Below are positions 30,472-38,702 of a DNA stretch of 64,000 nt, one piece after another. Position 1 is the first letter of the stretch. Each line of letters starts with the position of its first letter. A program made the position numbers and the translations under genes. A model generated the notes under the pieces. That model was not told the DNA's origin and ran no database searches. It worked only from the letters and a program-made list of their open reading frames with translations. This DNA comes from Armatimonadaceae bacterium (GTDB lineage Bacteria; Armatimonadota; Armatimonadia; Armatimonadales; Armatimonadaceae): NCBI GenBank assembly GCA_030446525.1, contig JAUJNC010000010.1, forward strand, positions 1-64,000, written 5' to 3'.

Positions 30472-31480
30472 GGCTCATGTGTAGTTTAGGGCATACCCTG
30501 GTATCCAAAGCACAGGGCCTGCACCAGCGGCGGCGTGATCCGCTTGCTATTGGTGGCTGCCTCAAAGACGGCCAGGTAGTCCCACAGGTACTGCTTATTC
30601 ACGCCCCGCAACGGGCGCAGAAAGTTGCGCAGGCCCGTGCCCAAGCCCTCGCAGCCGTTGCAGTGCACCTCCCCAATCCCGTCCCCATCGTCGTCTCTGG
30701 CCCACTCCCGCCGGCCCGTCTGCCTGTCTTTGCCGTGACGCACCCTCGCATGCACAACGCACCACTCCCGACCGACCTCGTTGTAGCTCTGCCACTCGTC
30801 GGTGTAGAGGGTGACCCCCGCGCCACGGTGCCGGTCACCACCTCGCGACAGGTTTCCTTATCCGCAGGGTGGCGCACGAAGTAGCGGATCTCCCCGCTGC
30901 CCCGGGCCCGCAGGCCAAAGATCGGCGGGCGGTCGGTCTCATAGGTGCCGTGCCCCGGCCGCTTGTTGGCCCGCCTGCGCGGCGGGTCCGCCGGGTCGGC
31001 GTGCCGCTGCCTTTTTTTCCCCGCGTTCTGGTAGATCTCATCGGCCTCGAAGGCGGTCTCCTCTTCCAGCACGTCGTCGGGCAAGCACTCGTACAGGTTG
31101 GCCTGCGCCTGTTGCCGCAAGGTCGTCATCTGCTTGCGGCTGATCCCCGCCTCCCGCGAGAGGCGGGCCGTGGTCTGGCCTTTGCGATGCCGCGCAGCAA
31201 GAGGACCAGCGTGGAGGGTTTCTGGCGCGTCTTCTCTGAAAACGGTCCCCGTCAGGACGGTGTGATAACGGTCGCAGGCTCGGCAGCGGTAGCCGGGGAA
31301 AGACTTGCCGGGCTTGGAGATGCGTCGCTGGTGCTGGCGCAGTCCGGGCACTTCAGGCCCTGCGGGTGCAGGTGCTGCTCCAGCCAACGAAGGCAGGCAG
31401 CTTCGTCCATCAGGTCGTCCAGCGGGAAGTCGATCATGCCTCCATTCTACAGCAGGTGCCCCCAAATTACACATGAGCCA
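30472..31480 (-). mobile_element. IS1595-family insertion sequence
   Basis: Ends carry related inverted repeats (GGCTCATGTGTAGTTTAGGG at the left; GGCTCATGTGTAATTTGGGG at the right, reverse strand). An 8-bp target duplication CTGATTTT flanks it (30464-30471 and 31481-31488), the size known for IS1595. It interrupts the RNxFAH gene. Confidence 0.85.
30486..31437 (-). CDS. IS1595-family transposase, frameshifted
   Basis: Starts MIDFPLDDLMDEAACLRWLE followed by a zinc-ribbon (LKCPDC... YRCRACDRYHTVLTGTVF). The DDE-type core includes EADEIYQNAGKKRQRHADPA, then after a shift near 30790 REWCVVHARVRHGKDRQTGR and VHCNGCEGLGTGLRNFLRPL. All are typical of IS1595 transposases. Breaks near 31330 and 30790 may be sequencing errors or inactivation. 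Confidence 0.85.
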
Positions 31481-31882
31481 CTGATTTTTTGGATGCCTGA
31501 CTACCCACAAGTGTTTAAGCGGGACCCGGACGCTTTCATGTTGATCTCGCGCCCTGCGCGCCGCACGGCTCATCCCACCTCACCTGCTCGATTGTGCGGA
31601 TTGTGTTCGAGATGTGCGGAACGGGTTTGCGCACCGGCTGGAAATCGACAACTTTGACAACTTGATGACAAAAGGAAGGCGAAACTGGGCAACCAGTTTG
31701 CCTACCTCATTGGTACGGAGACTACTGGGCACGAGACGTTGCGGGAGAAGTTTACCTACGTTGCCAAACTGGCATTTACTGGCCTCCTCGCCTATAGAAT
31801 TAATCTGCGAGATCTACGAGAGGATATTGCCTCCGACGAGTACTTGCTCAAGCTGAGGGAAAAAGCGAAGCGTAAATACAAT

Positions 31883-31971
31883 AGACCTCTTTGCATAAGT
31901 TCAGTCATTGCATTCCATGTTGTAGATGGCCGCGAAGAGATTGAAGCGCAAGCCAAAACGCTTGCGCCGGT
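31883..31971 (-). mobile_element. IS5-family fragment (89 bp, terminal end only)
   Basis: Sequence from AGACCTC at 31883 to 31971 matches the first 88 bp of the intact copy at 32353, apart from one extra T. It is truncated where the IS256-family end begins. Confidence 0.85.
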
Positions 31972-32352
31972 GTCAAGTCCAAAGAGTGGTGTAAATTCCT
32001 CGCTGAGAGCTTGCTTGCTTAAATCACGCCACAGCCAGTGCGGGGATCAACGCGGCCCTCTGCCGCTCTTCGCGCCACTGCCAGTACTCCGTCATGTCCA
32101 GATACACCTTGCCCGTAGACCAGACTCATCGTGCTCCATCAGCAAGGCGCCCAGCAGACGACCCGCCGAGGCACGGTTCGGGAAGATCCGGATCACCCGC
32201 TCCCGGCGCCGGATCTCCATTGGAGACGCTCCATAGAGTTGGTCGTTCTCAGGCGCTTGCGATACCGTTCCGGAAGAGACAGCACCGCAATCATATCCTC
32301 GAAGCCCACTTCCAGGCGATCAACTGCCTTCTGGGCCGCGCCCGAGAACAAT
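31972..32352 (-). mobile_element. IS256-family fragment with transposase C-terminus
   Basis: On the minus strand the sequence reads VDRLEVGFEDMIAVLSLPER, then YRKRLRTTNSMERL, and in a shifted frame RRRERVIRIFPNRASAGRLL, GALLMEHDE and TEYWQWREERQRAALIPALA, ending at the stop 32024-32026. This is the C-terminus of a mutator-type (IS256) transposase. The remainder is missing: an IS5-family element begins at 32353 inside the coding region. Confidence 0.85.
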
Positions 32353-33258
32353 AGACCTCTTGCATAAGTTCAGTCATTGCATTCCATGTTGTAGATGGCC
32401 GCGAAGAGATTGAAGCGCAAGCCAAAACGCTTGCGCCGGTTCCGGTAGCGCTCGGAAAGAATGCGAAACACCTTCAGACGACCGATGATATGCTCGATTA
32501 GCAGACGCTCCCGGGACAACTGGCGATTGGCTGCTTTCTCTTCCTGGCTCAAGCGATGATGCTTCGTCTTCTTCTTGGGGGTCTGGCTGTTTTCATGCTG
32601 CTTACCAAGACCTTGATAGCCCGAGTCGCCCAGGCATAGCGTCCGGGCTAGGAGCACGGTCCGGCTTTCTTTGAAGAGCGTCATATCATGCGTCTTGCCG
32701 CAAGAAAATGCCGTCGCTATTATCTTCTTGCTGTTCTTGTCCGCGATCACCTGGCTTTTCTGCGTGTGGCGCTTCTTTTTGCCGCTGTAGTGCCGGTGCT
32801 GTTTTTTTTCGGGCGTTCCACGGCACACTCGGTCGCGTCGAGTACCACCACGTCCAGGTCATTGTCAGGGTGCAGCAGTGCGTTCTTGCCGGGCAAGTGG
32901 AATTGACCAGACTGGATGAGCACGTTCTCTATTTTGACGAGGGTGCGGCAGACGGTGGCTTCGCTGACGCCATAGGTGTGGGCGATGTGAAACTGCGTGC
33001 GGTACTCGCGCCAGTACATCAAGCTCATCAAGAGGCGGTCTGCCAGACACAGTTTGGCAGGTCGCCCGAAGGCACGGATGCCGCGAGCCAGCACGTCGAG
33101 CATTTGAAGGTTTCTTGGTGAACGCCGGTGAGGCGCTTGAAGTCTTCGGGTTTACTGTCTTTGATGGTATTGTAGAACATAGTGGAAGGTAAACTTGATG
33201 GAAAGTGGGATCGCTTTGCCTCCATTTCATCATGGTAAAGCCACTTTGCAAGAGGTCT
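32353..33258 (-). mobile_element. IS5-family insertion sequence, full length (906 bp)
   Basis: Both ends carry AGACCTCTTGCA as inverted repeats (32353-32364 and 33247-33258). It lies inside the IS256 remnant. Parts of two further copies are at 31883 and 63636. Confidence 0.9.
32370..33179 (-). CDS. IS5-family transposase, two frames joined at an A8 run
   Basis: The first frame starts MFYNTIKDSKPEDFKRLTGV and continues LCLADRLLMSLMYWREYRTQ, HIAHTYGVSEATVCRTLVKI, VVVLDATECAVERPKK. The second frame gives KKRHTQKSQVIADKNSKKII, CLGDSGYQGL and RLLIEHIIGRLKVFRILSER. The first catalytic Asp is in LDATE, the second in GDSGYQG, and the Glu in LIEHIIGRLK. The frames meet at eight A residues (reverse strand, near 32808), compatible with programmed -1 slippage or a homopolymer miscall. 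Confidence 0.85.
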
Positions 33259-33415
33259 AATCAGAGTCGTATAGATGATGCTAAGGCGAGGATGAAGCAG
33301 ATGAACGAAACGGCAGGGACGCGTTACAACAGGGTCAGTGTCGACACAACAGCAGACGGGTGGGTCTTGATGGTATGGATGCTAAGCGAGGATGAGCCGG
33401 ACCAGCCAAACCGCA

Positions 33416-34247
33416 GGCTATGGATTTGGGCGCGTTGTGCCGATAGTTCGGGTATGGTCACTCTCTCCTGCCCGCACTGCGGCAACCGCAAAGACGTTAT
33501 CAAGTTCGGCACCAACCGCTGCGGCACCGCACGCTGCCGCTGTCACGGCTGCAAGAAGACCTTCACGCGCAACCCCAAGAGCCGCGCCCTCACGCCCCAG
33601 AAGGAGCAGCAGATCTGCCGGGCGCTGCGGGAGCGCACTTCCAGCGCGGCATCGCCCGCACGCTCCAGGTGGGGCGCCAGAGCATCCGGGCCATACGCAA
33701 AAAAACGCAGCCCGAGTAGAAGCCAAGTTCCAGCAGCACGGCATCACGAGTGTGCCCGCGCCCAAGGATGACGTGATCGAGATCGAGGAACTCTGCATCC
33801 GGGTGTCTGCCAGCCTGTGGCTGTGGACCGCCGTGTCTCGTCAGGTCCGGCAGGTGGTCGGCTTCGTGATCGGCGATGTCACGCTTGCGTGACAGGACCG
33901 CACGGATCCGATGCTCAAGTTGGTCTGGTCGGACGTGCCCCCGGGCTACCGGGACAAAGCGGTCCACACCGACTACTTGGGCGCCTATGCGCGCTTCTTT
34001 GCAGAAGGGCAGCACCCTCCCTGCGACAAGGGCTCTGGGCAGACGAGCCAGGTCGAAGGTCTCAACACCAAGTGGCGCCCGCGCCCATCCGGTCTGGTAC
34101 GCCCTCGTGCGGCGTGCATCGCAAGCGCGAGGACGACCTGATCGAGCGTTTCTTGCTGCTGGTAGAGGAGCACAACCAGCAGGCCGCCAAGGGCTGGGAG
34201 TGCCGGCAGAACCAGGCAAGCATAGCAACGCAGCTAAATCCATAGCC
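33416..34247 (+). mobile_element. IS1-family element, copy 2 (832 bp), with 8-bp target duplication
   Basis: Termini are GGCTATGGATTTGGGCGCG and its imperfect inverse ending AAATCCATAGCC. AAACCGCA is duplicated at 33408-33415 and 34248-34255, within the 8-10 bp typical for IS1. Confidence 0.92.
33454..34245 (+). CDS. IS1-family transposase with A7 slip site and internal TGA
   Basis: InsA-like start MVTLSCPHCGNRKDVIKFGT with two CxxC pairs. At 33706-33713 the run CAAAAAAAC offers the classic IS1 -1 frameshift, after which RVEAKFQQHGITSVPAPKDD joins the DDE domain DVIEIEELCIRVSASLWLW. A single-base loss near 33640 (ACTTCCAG against ACTTCCCAG in copy 1) and an in-frame TGA at 33890-33892 also break it. 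The end is TAG 34243-34245. Confidence 0.85.
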
Positions 34248-34360
34248 AAACCGCATCATTCATTTTCCGGGGTGATCCGGGGGCGCGGATACAAGCCTGT
34301 CGCACTGAACAGGGGTTGCGCACGACCCACGCGTCGCGGGCTGACATTGACAACTAGGCG

Positions 34361-34470
34361 GCCTAACACGTGCTGCACCGGACGCGAAAGCAGCCGGCAG
34401 CGTCGTCGGGAGAGAGAGCTTGCCCGCGCTACGGCTTCTGTTCTCGCGCCGGTGAGCTCGATCGTTGGAC
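34361..34470 (+). other. attC-like recombination site 1
   Basis: GCCTAAC (34361-34367) fits the integron R'' consensus RYYYAAC and GTTGGAC (34464-34470) fits GTTRRRY. The flanks form an imperfect hairpin: GCTgCACCGGaCGCGA at the left pairs with the inverse of TCGCGCCGGTGAGC at the right, leaving unpaired G and A bases as in attC sites. Confidence 0.7.
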
Positions 34471-34523
34471 CGCTCGCTGTCGAACCGCCGTCCAAGTTCC
34501 CTGCCTTCGGGTATAGTAAAGCC

Positions 34524-34763
34524 ATGAGCAGCTATCAGAACATCATCACCATTGAGCCGGGCAAGCGGGGCGGCAGGCCGTGCATACGCGGCATGCGCAT
34601 CACCGTTTATGACGTGCTATCATATCTCGCCGCGGGCATGACGCGTCAGCAGATTCTCGAGGACTTTCCGTATCTTACGGACGAGGACATCTCGGCCTGC
34701 CTGGCCTACGCTGCTGAGCGGGAACATCGCCAGCTGGTGGTCACCGGGCAGAAGGCAGCGTGA
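34524..34763 (+). CDS. DUF433 antitoxin (VapB45-like)
   Basis: The 79-residue protein MSSYQNIITIEPGKRGGRPC then IRGMRITVYDVLSYLAAGMT, ILEDFPYLTDEDISACLAYA is a typical DUF433 helix-turn-helix antitoxin. The stop overlaps the next start (GTGA). TATAGT at 34512-34517 lies 6 bp before the ATG, suggesting a leaderless mRNA. It sits inside a probable integron cassette. Confidence 0.88.
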   Translation: MSSYQNIITIEPGKRGGRPCIRGMRITVYDVLSYLAAGMTRQQILEDFPYLTDEDISACLAYAAEREHRQLVVTGQKAA

Positions 34764-35092
34764 AACTGCTCTTGGACCAGAACCTCTCGCCCAAGCTGGC
34801 GAGCCGTCTTGCCGACGCGTTCCCTGGCTCCAGCCACGTCTACCTGCTGGGCCTGGACACGGCATCAGACAACGAGGTCTGGAACTTCGCCCGCGATAGC
34901 GGCTTCACTCTGGTCACCAAAGATGCCGACTTCAGCGACATGAGCATGTTGCGCGGCTATCCGCCTAAGGTGCTCTGGCTGCGGATCGGCAACTGCACGA
35001 CCGCTCAGGTGGAGGCGTTGGTTCGTTACCACCGGGAGGCGATTGGGCATTTCGAGAGTGATCCGGCGGTAGGCGTCCTGTCATTGTCGTAG
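34760..35092 (+). CDS. DUF5615 PIN-like toxin (VapC45-like)
   Basis: Starts GTG 34760 (MKLLLDQNLSPKLASRLADA) and carries the acidic residues of the Mut7-C/DUF5615 PIN-like fold: LLLDQNLS, DNEVWNFARDSGFTLVTKDA, DFSD. The partner of the DUF433 protein; such pairs act as toxin-antitoxin modules with RNase-type toxins. 110 residues, intact, followed 26 bp later by attC-like site 2. Confidence 0.88.
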   Translation: MKLLLDQNLSPKLASRLADAFPGSSHVYLLGLDTASDNEVWNFARDSGFTLVTKDADFSDMSMLRGYPPKVLWLRIGNCTTAQVEALVRYHREAIGHFESDPAVGVLSLS

Positions 35093-35118
35093 GCAGCTAT
35101 GCGTCACGGAGCCTGGCG

Positions 35119-35209
35119 GCCCAACACATCACTGCAGGGGACGCGACTGCAGCCGGTGATAGTTGTACGAGGGTGGCTTCTTCGCGCCCCTGAGTTTGGT
35201 CCGTTGGGC
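35119..35209 (+). other. attC-like recombination site 2
   Basis: GCCCAAC (35119-35125) and GTTGGGC (35203-35209) are perfect complements and fit RYYYAAC/GTTRRRY. Inside, ACTgCAGGGGaCGCGA pairs with the inverse of TCGCGCCCCTGAGT, with unpaired G and A in the same places as in site 1. Orientation is that expected downstream of a plus-strand cassette gene. Confidence 0.72.
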
Positions 35210-35257
35210 GGCGGAGCAAGATCGACCGCGGCCTTCCGGAAAGGACGGAGGTAGACC

Positions 35258-35765
35258 ATGCGGAAGATAGTTCCTGCCCTTGCGGCCCTGATTGTGGTGC
35301 CCGTCTGCGGTGCCTCCGCCGGCGAGCCGACGGTCGGCGGGCCGGGCAGACAAGCCCCGCAAGCACGGGTCAAGGCGACGATCATGCGCCCCGTCACGCG
35401 CGTGCAGCTGCTGTCGCAGGGCACGCCGATCGCCCGGCTGGAGATACCGCAGGCTCAGGTGCCTCGGGACGCGCTCCGCATCACGGCAAAGAAGGCTGTC
35501 AAGAACGCTTCCAGTACTCGCTATAGCGGGGGCGTCTCCGTGGTCTTAACCCAGCACGGGCGCTCGCTGCTTGGCTTGCAGGCCGATGAGGCGATCGTCT
35601 CCACGGAGTTCGTTGCTGAAGAGGCGACGGTTCCGGGAGCGGGACATACAGGCCGTGATCGCGCTGGCGGAAGAGTTCGTCGGGCCGGATGGGGGGCTCT
35701 TGTTCGAGGGATACAGGCTGGATGCCCCGCCTCAATGGAGAAAAGCGCCGACGCAGGTCTCCTGA
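35258..35765 (+). CDS. Hypothetical secreted protein, one frameshift
   Basis: A signal peptide MRKIVPALAALIVVPVCGAS is followed by VKATIMRPVTRVQLLSQGTP and IARLEIPQAQVPRDALRITA, GVSVVLTQHGRSLLGLQADE. After a shift near 35635 it reads DIQAVIALAEEFVGPDGGLL, FEGYRLDAPPQWRKAPTQVS and stops at 35765. About 168 residues, exported. No family recognised. Confidence 0.6.
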
Positions 35766-35850
35766 GCGCGGCGAAGACGCCCACCTCGCGTGAGCTATAG
35801 AACCGCTGATCTGATCGCCCTACTGCGCCACCACCGGGCGTACAAGGGAA

Positions 35851-35885
35851 AGCGGGGGCGCGGCGGTACTCGCCGCGCCCCCGCT
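35851..35885 (-). terminator. Strong hairpin between converging gyrA and hypothetical gene
   Basis: A perfect 15-bp stem AGCGGGGGCGCGGCG / CGCCGCGCCCCCGCT with 5-nt loop lies 22 bp after the gyrA stop. On the minus strand TTTCCCTTG follows, a weak U-tract. It probably ends gyrA transcription. Confidence 0.6.
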
Positions 35886-35907
35886 CGTTCGTCCGGCACC
35901 TCACTCG

Positions 35908-38448
35908 TCACTCGTCGCCGTTTTCTTCGAGGACCGCGTCCTTTTTGGATACGTCGATGTGCTCGACGGTCTTGACCCGGTCGTCGCCGTTGAGGTTGAT
36001 CAGGCGCACGCCCTGGGTGGAGCGGCCCGACGCCCGGATCTCGGCGACTTTCATCCGGATGCCGATGCCGTGCTCGGTGACGAGGACCAGGCGCAGGTTG
36101 TCGCGGTTCTCGCGCGACAGGATCATGGCATCCACGATGTTGCCGGTCTTCCCGTTCAGCGCCATGGTCGTGATGCCCTTGCCGCCGCGGGACTGGATGC
36201 GGTACTCGGTCATGGCCGTCCGCTTGCCCAGCCCATTCTCGGAGACCACCAGAAGCTCCGAGCCTTCCGGCACCAGGTCGACGGCGACCACCCGGTCTTC
36301 GCGCTCCTCGGACAACATGATGCCGCGCACGCCGCCGGCCGCGCGCCCGCGCGACGGCACGTCGCCCTCCTTGAACCGGATCGCCATGCCCTTGACCGTG
36401 ACCAGGATCACCTCGTCGCCGCCCGACGTGTTCTTGACCCACTTGAGCGAGTCGTCGGGCTCCAGGTCAAACGTGATCAGGCCGTTGGCGCGCAGGTTGG
36501 CGTACTCGCTGATCGCGGTGCGCTTCACCTCGCCGCACTCGGTGACCATCAACAGGTAGCCCTCGGCCGTGCGCAGGTCCTTGATCGGGACGGTGGCCGT
36601 GATACGCTCCTCCGGGTGGATCGAGAGCAGGTTGACGATGGCCGTGCCCATCGCCTGGCGCGAGGACTGCGGCACCTCGAAGGCCTTGAGCCGGTACACG
36701 CGCCCCCGGTCGGTGAAGAACAGGATATAGTCGTGCGTCGAGGCCCGGAAGAAGTGCTCGAACTGGTCCTCCTCCTTGGTCTTGCCGGCGATGCGCCCCT
36801 TGCCGCCCCGGCGCTGCGACGGGAAGCTGTCGAGCGGCAGGCGCTTGATGTAACCGTCGCGCGTGACGGTGATCAGCATCTCCTCGTCGGCGATGAGGTC
36901 CTCGATGTTGATCTCCTCGGCCTCGGTCGGGATGATGCGCGTGCGGCGGTCGTCGCCGAACTTGTCGCGCAGGTACTTGAGGTCCGCCTTGATCAGCGCG
37001 GCCACCCGGCGCGGGTCGGACAGGATGTCCTCCAGCCGCGCGACCTCCTTCAAGAGATCCTTGTACTCGTTCTCGATCTTCTCCTGCTCCAGCCCGGTGG
37101 TTGTTCGGCGCAGTTTGCATCGAGAGGATGTTGTCGGCCTGGATCCCGGTAAAGGCGAACCGCTCGATCAGCCGCGTGCGCGCGATCTCGCCGGTGTTGC
37201 TGGCGCGGATGATGGCGATCACCTCGTCCAGAAACTGGACCGCGATCTGCAGACCTTCGAGGATATGGGCGCGGGCCTTGGCCCGCCCTGCTCGAAGCGC
37301 GTGCGCCGCGTGATGATGATCCGCCGGTGGTCCAGGTACTCCCGGAGCAGGCTCGGCAGGGGCAGCGTGCGCGGGCCCCGGCCGTTGTCCACGAGCGACA
37401 GCAGGATGACGCCGAAGTTGAGGCGCAGCGGCGTGTGCTTGAGCAGGTAGTTCAGCACCTTCTGCGGCATCACGTCGCGGCGCAGCTCGACCACGACCCG
37501 CATCCCCGACCTGTCCGAGAAATCGTCGAGGCCGGTGATCCCCTCGACCTTCTTTTCTTTGACCAGATCGGCGATCTGCTCGATCAGCCGCGACTTGACC
37601 ACCTGGTAGGGCAGCTCGGTGATCACGATCGCGTTTTTGCCGCCGTCCATCGGCTCGATCAGGGTCTTGGCCTGCATCGTCACCTGGCCGCGCCCGGTCG
37701 CGTACGCCGCCTTGATGCCCTTGGTTCCCAGGATCAGCCCCGCCGTCGGGAAGTCCGGACCCGGAATGAAGCGCATCATCTCCTCGACGCCCGCGTCTGG
37801 GTGGTCGAGCAGGTACATCGCCGCGTCGACCACCTCGCGCAGGTTGTGCGGCGGCAGGTTGGTCGCCATGCCGACCGCGATCCCGCTCCCGCCGTTGCAC
37901 AGCAGGTTGGGGAACTTGCCCGGCAGGATCGAGGGCTCGCGCCTCTCGTTGTCGTACGTGGGGACGAAATCGACCGTGTCCTTCTCAATGTCCTCCATCA
38001 TCTCCATGGCGAGCGGGGTGAGACGGCATTCTGTGTATCTCATGGCGGCCGGCGGATCATCATCTACTGACCCGAAGTTGCCCTGACCATCCACGAGGGG
38101 GTACCGTAACGAGAAGGGTTGCGCCATGCGCACCAGGGTCATGTACAGAGCCTGGTCGCCGTGCGGGTGATAATTCCCCATACACTCGCCCACGACTTTG
38201 GCGGATTTGAGGTGGCGGGAGTTGGGGGACAGGCCCAGCTCGCGCATGGCGTACAGGATGCGCCGCTGGACGGGTTTGAGGCCGTCGCGCACGTCGGGCA
38301 GCGCCCGGCTCACGATGGTGGACATGGCGTAGCCCAGGTAGGAGCTGCGCATCTCCTCGGAGATGTCTATGCGCACCTGGCCGGGGCTGCCGTCGGCGAC
38401 GACGGCCGCCGCGGTTGGGTCTTCGGGCAGGGAAGGATCGTTGATCAT
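35908..38448 (-). CDS. gyrA: DNA gyrase subunit A, frameshifted in the middle
   Basis: The N-terminal frame (to about 37290) holds [20 protein letters not shown], the catalytic Tyr138 in AAMRYTE, and the quinolone-region sequence [19 protein letters not shown]. The middle ([35 protein letters not shown]) and C-terminal frames (from 37053) follow. The GyrA box QRRGGKG is present, so it is gyrA and not parC. The beta-pinwheel repeats continue to 35908. Shifts lie near 37290 and 37090. Since the gene is essential, these are most likely sequencing errors. Confidence 0.95.
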
Positions 38449-38529
38449 CGGCTCATTCTCCAGAACAGGGTCGAAGTGTCATCACGCCCGGGTGCGTCGC
38501 ACCGCTACAACAAGGGGTCACACGGCAGA

Positions 38530-38615
38530 TGGGGCGGGCCTTTGGCTACCCAGAGACACCCGCCCCATACTCGTAAATCTATCAATATTTTACAGGATCT
38601 AGCGTGCGTTGTCAA
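38530..38615 (-). promoter_or_regulatory. gyrA promoter and leader hairpin
   Basis: On the minus strand TTGACA (38615-38610), 17 bp, TAAAAT (38592-38587) form a near-consensus promoter. The start site near 38580 gives a leader of about 130 nt. It contains a 9-bp stem TGGGGCGGG / CCCGCCCCA (38567-38559 with 38538-38530), which may regulate or stabilise the mRNA. Confidence 0.65.
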
Positions 38616-38702
38616 GCCGACTTGCTTGGGATGGCAAACAGAAGTTGGATTAAAATCGCCCGAGACCGCCCGGCACAGCGGGCAGCTTCGGGTGAGGGAG
38701 CG

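Larger units (their letters stand above)
30345..31882 (+). pseudogene. Gene with RNxFAH motif, split by IS1595-family insertion
   Basis: Excising the element at 30472-31480 with one copy of its 8-bp target repeat joins ERLQMVQRITDAGDDRSYTI / MNALVIENCLRQLLI to FWMPDYPQVFKRDPDAFMLI. Further on, in shifted frames, DCVRDVRNGFAHRLEIDNFD and LGNQFAYLIGTETTGHETLR, EKFTYVAKLAFTGLLAYRIN. The RNxFAH motif and helical character recall MltR-like and HEPN-type proteins, but no family is assigned. The 5' end is lost at the MITE and the 3' end runs into an IS5 fragment. Confidence 0.5.
33259..34274 (+). pseudogene. Small unknown ORF split by IS1-family copy 2
   Basis: Removing the IS at 33416-34247 and one target repeat joins AKARMKQMNETAGTRYNRVS, VDTTADGWVLMVWMLSEDEP, DQPN to RIIHFPG and a TGA. 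About 50 residues remain; the 5' end is cut by the IS5-family element. No family recognised. It lies 87 bp before the first attC-like site and could be the gene of a preceding cassette. Confidence 0.4.

Noticed and set aside
33890..33892. UGA recoding in this organism, suggested by the TGA in both IS1 transposases
   Set aside because: TGA is used as the normal stop in pglX, glpK, the DUF433 gene and others, so a code change is not supported.
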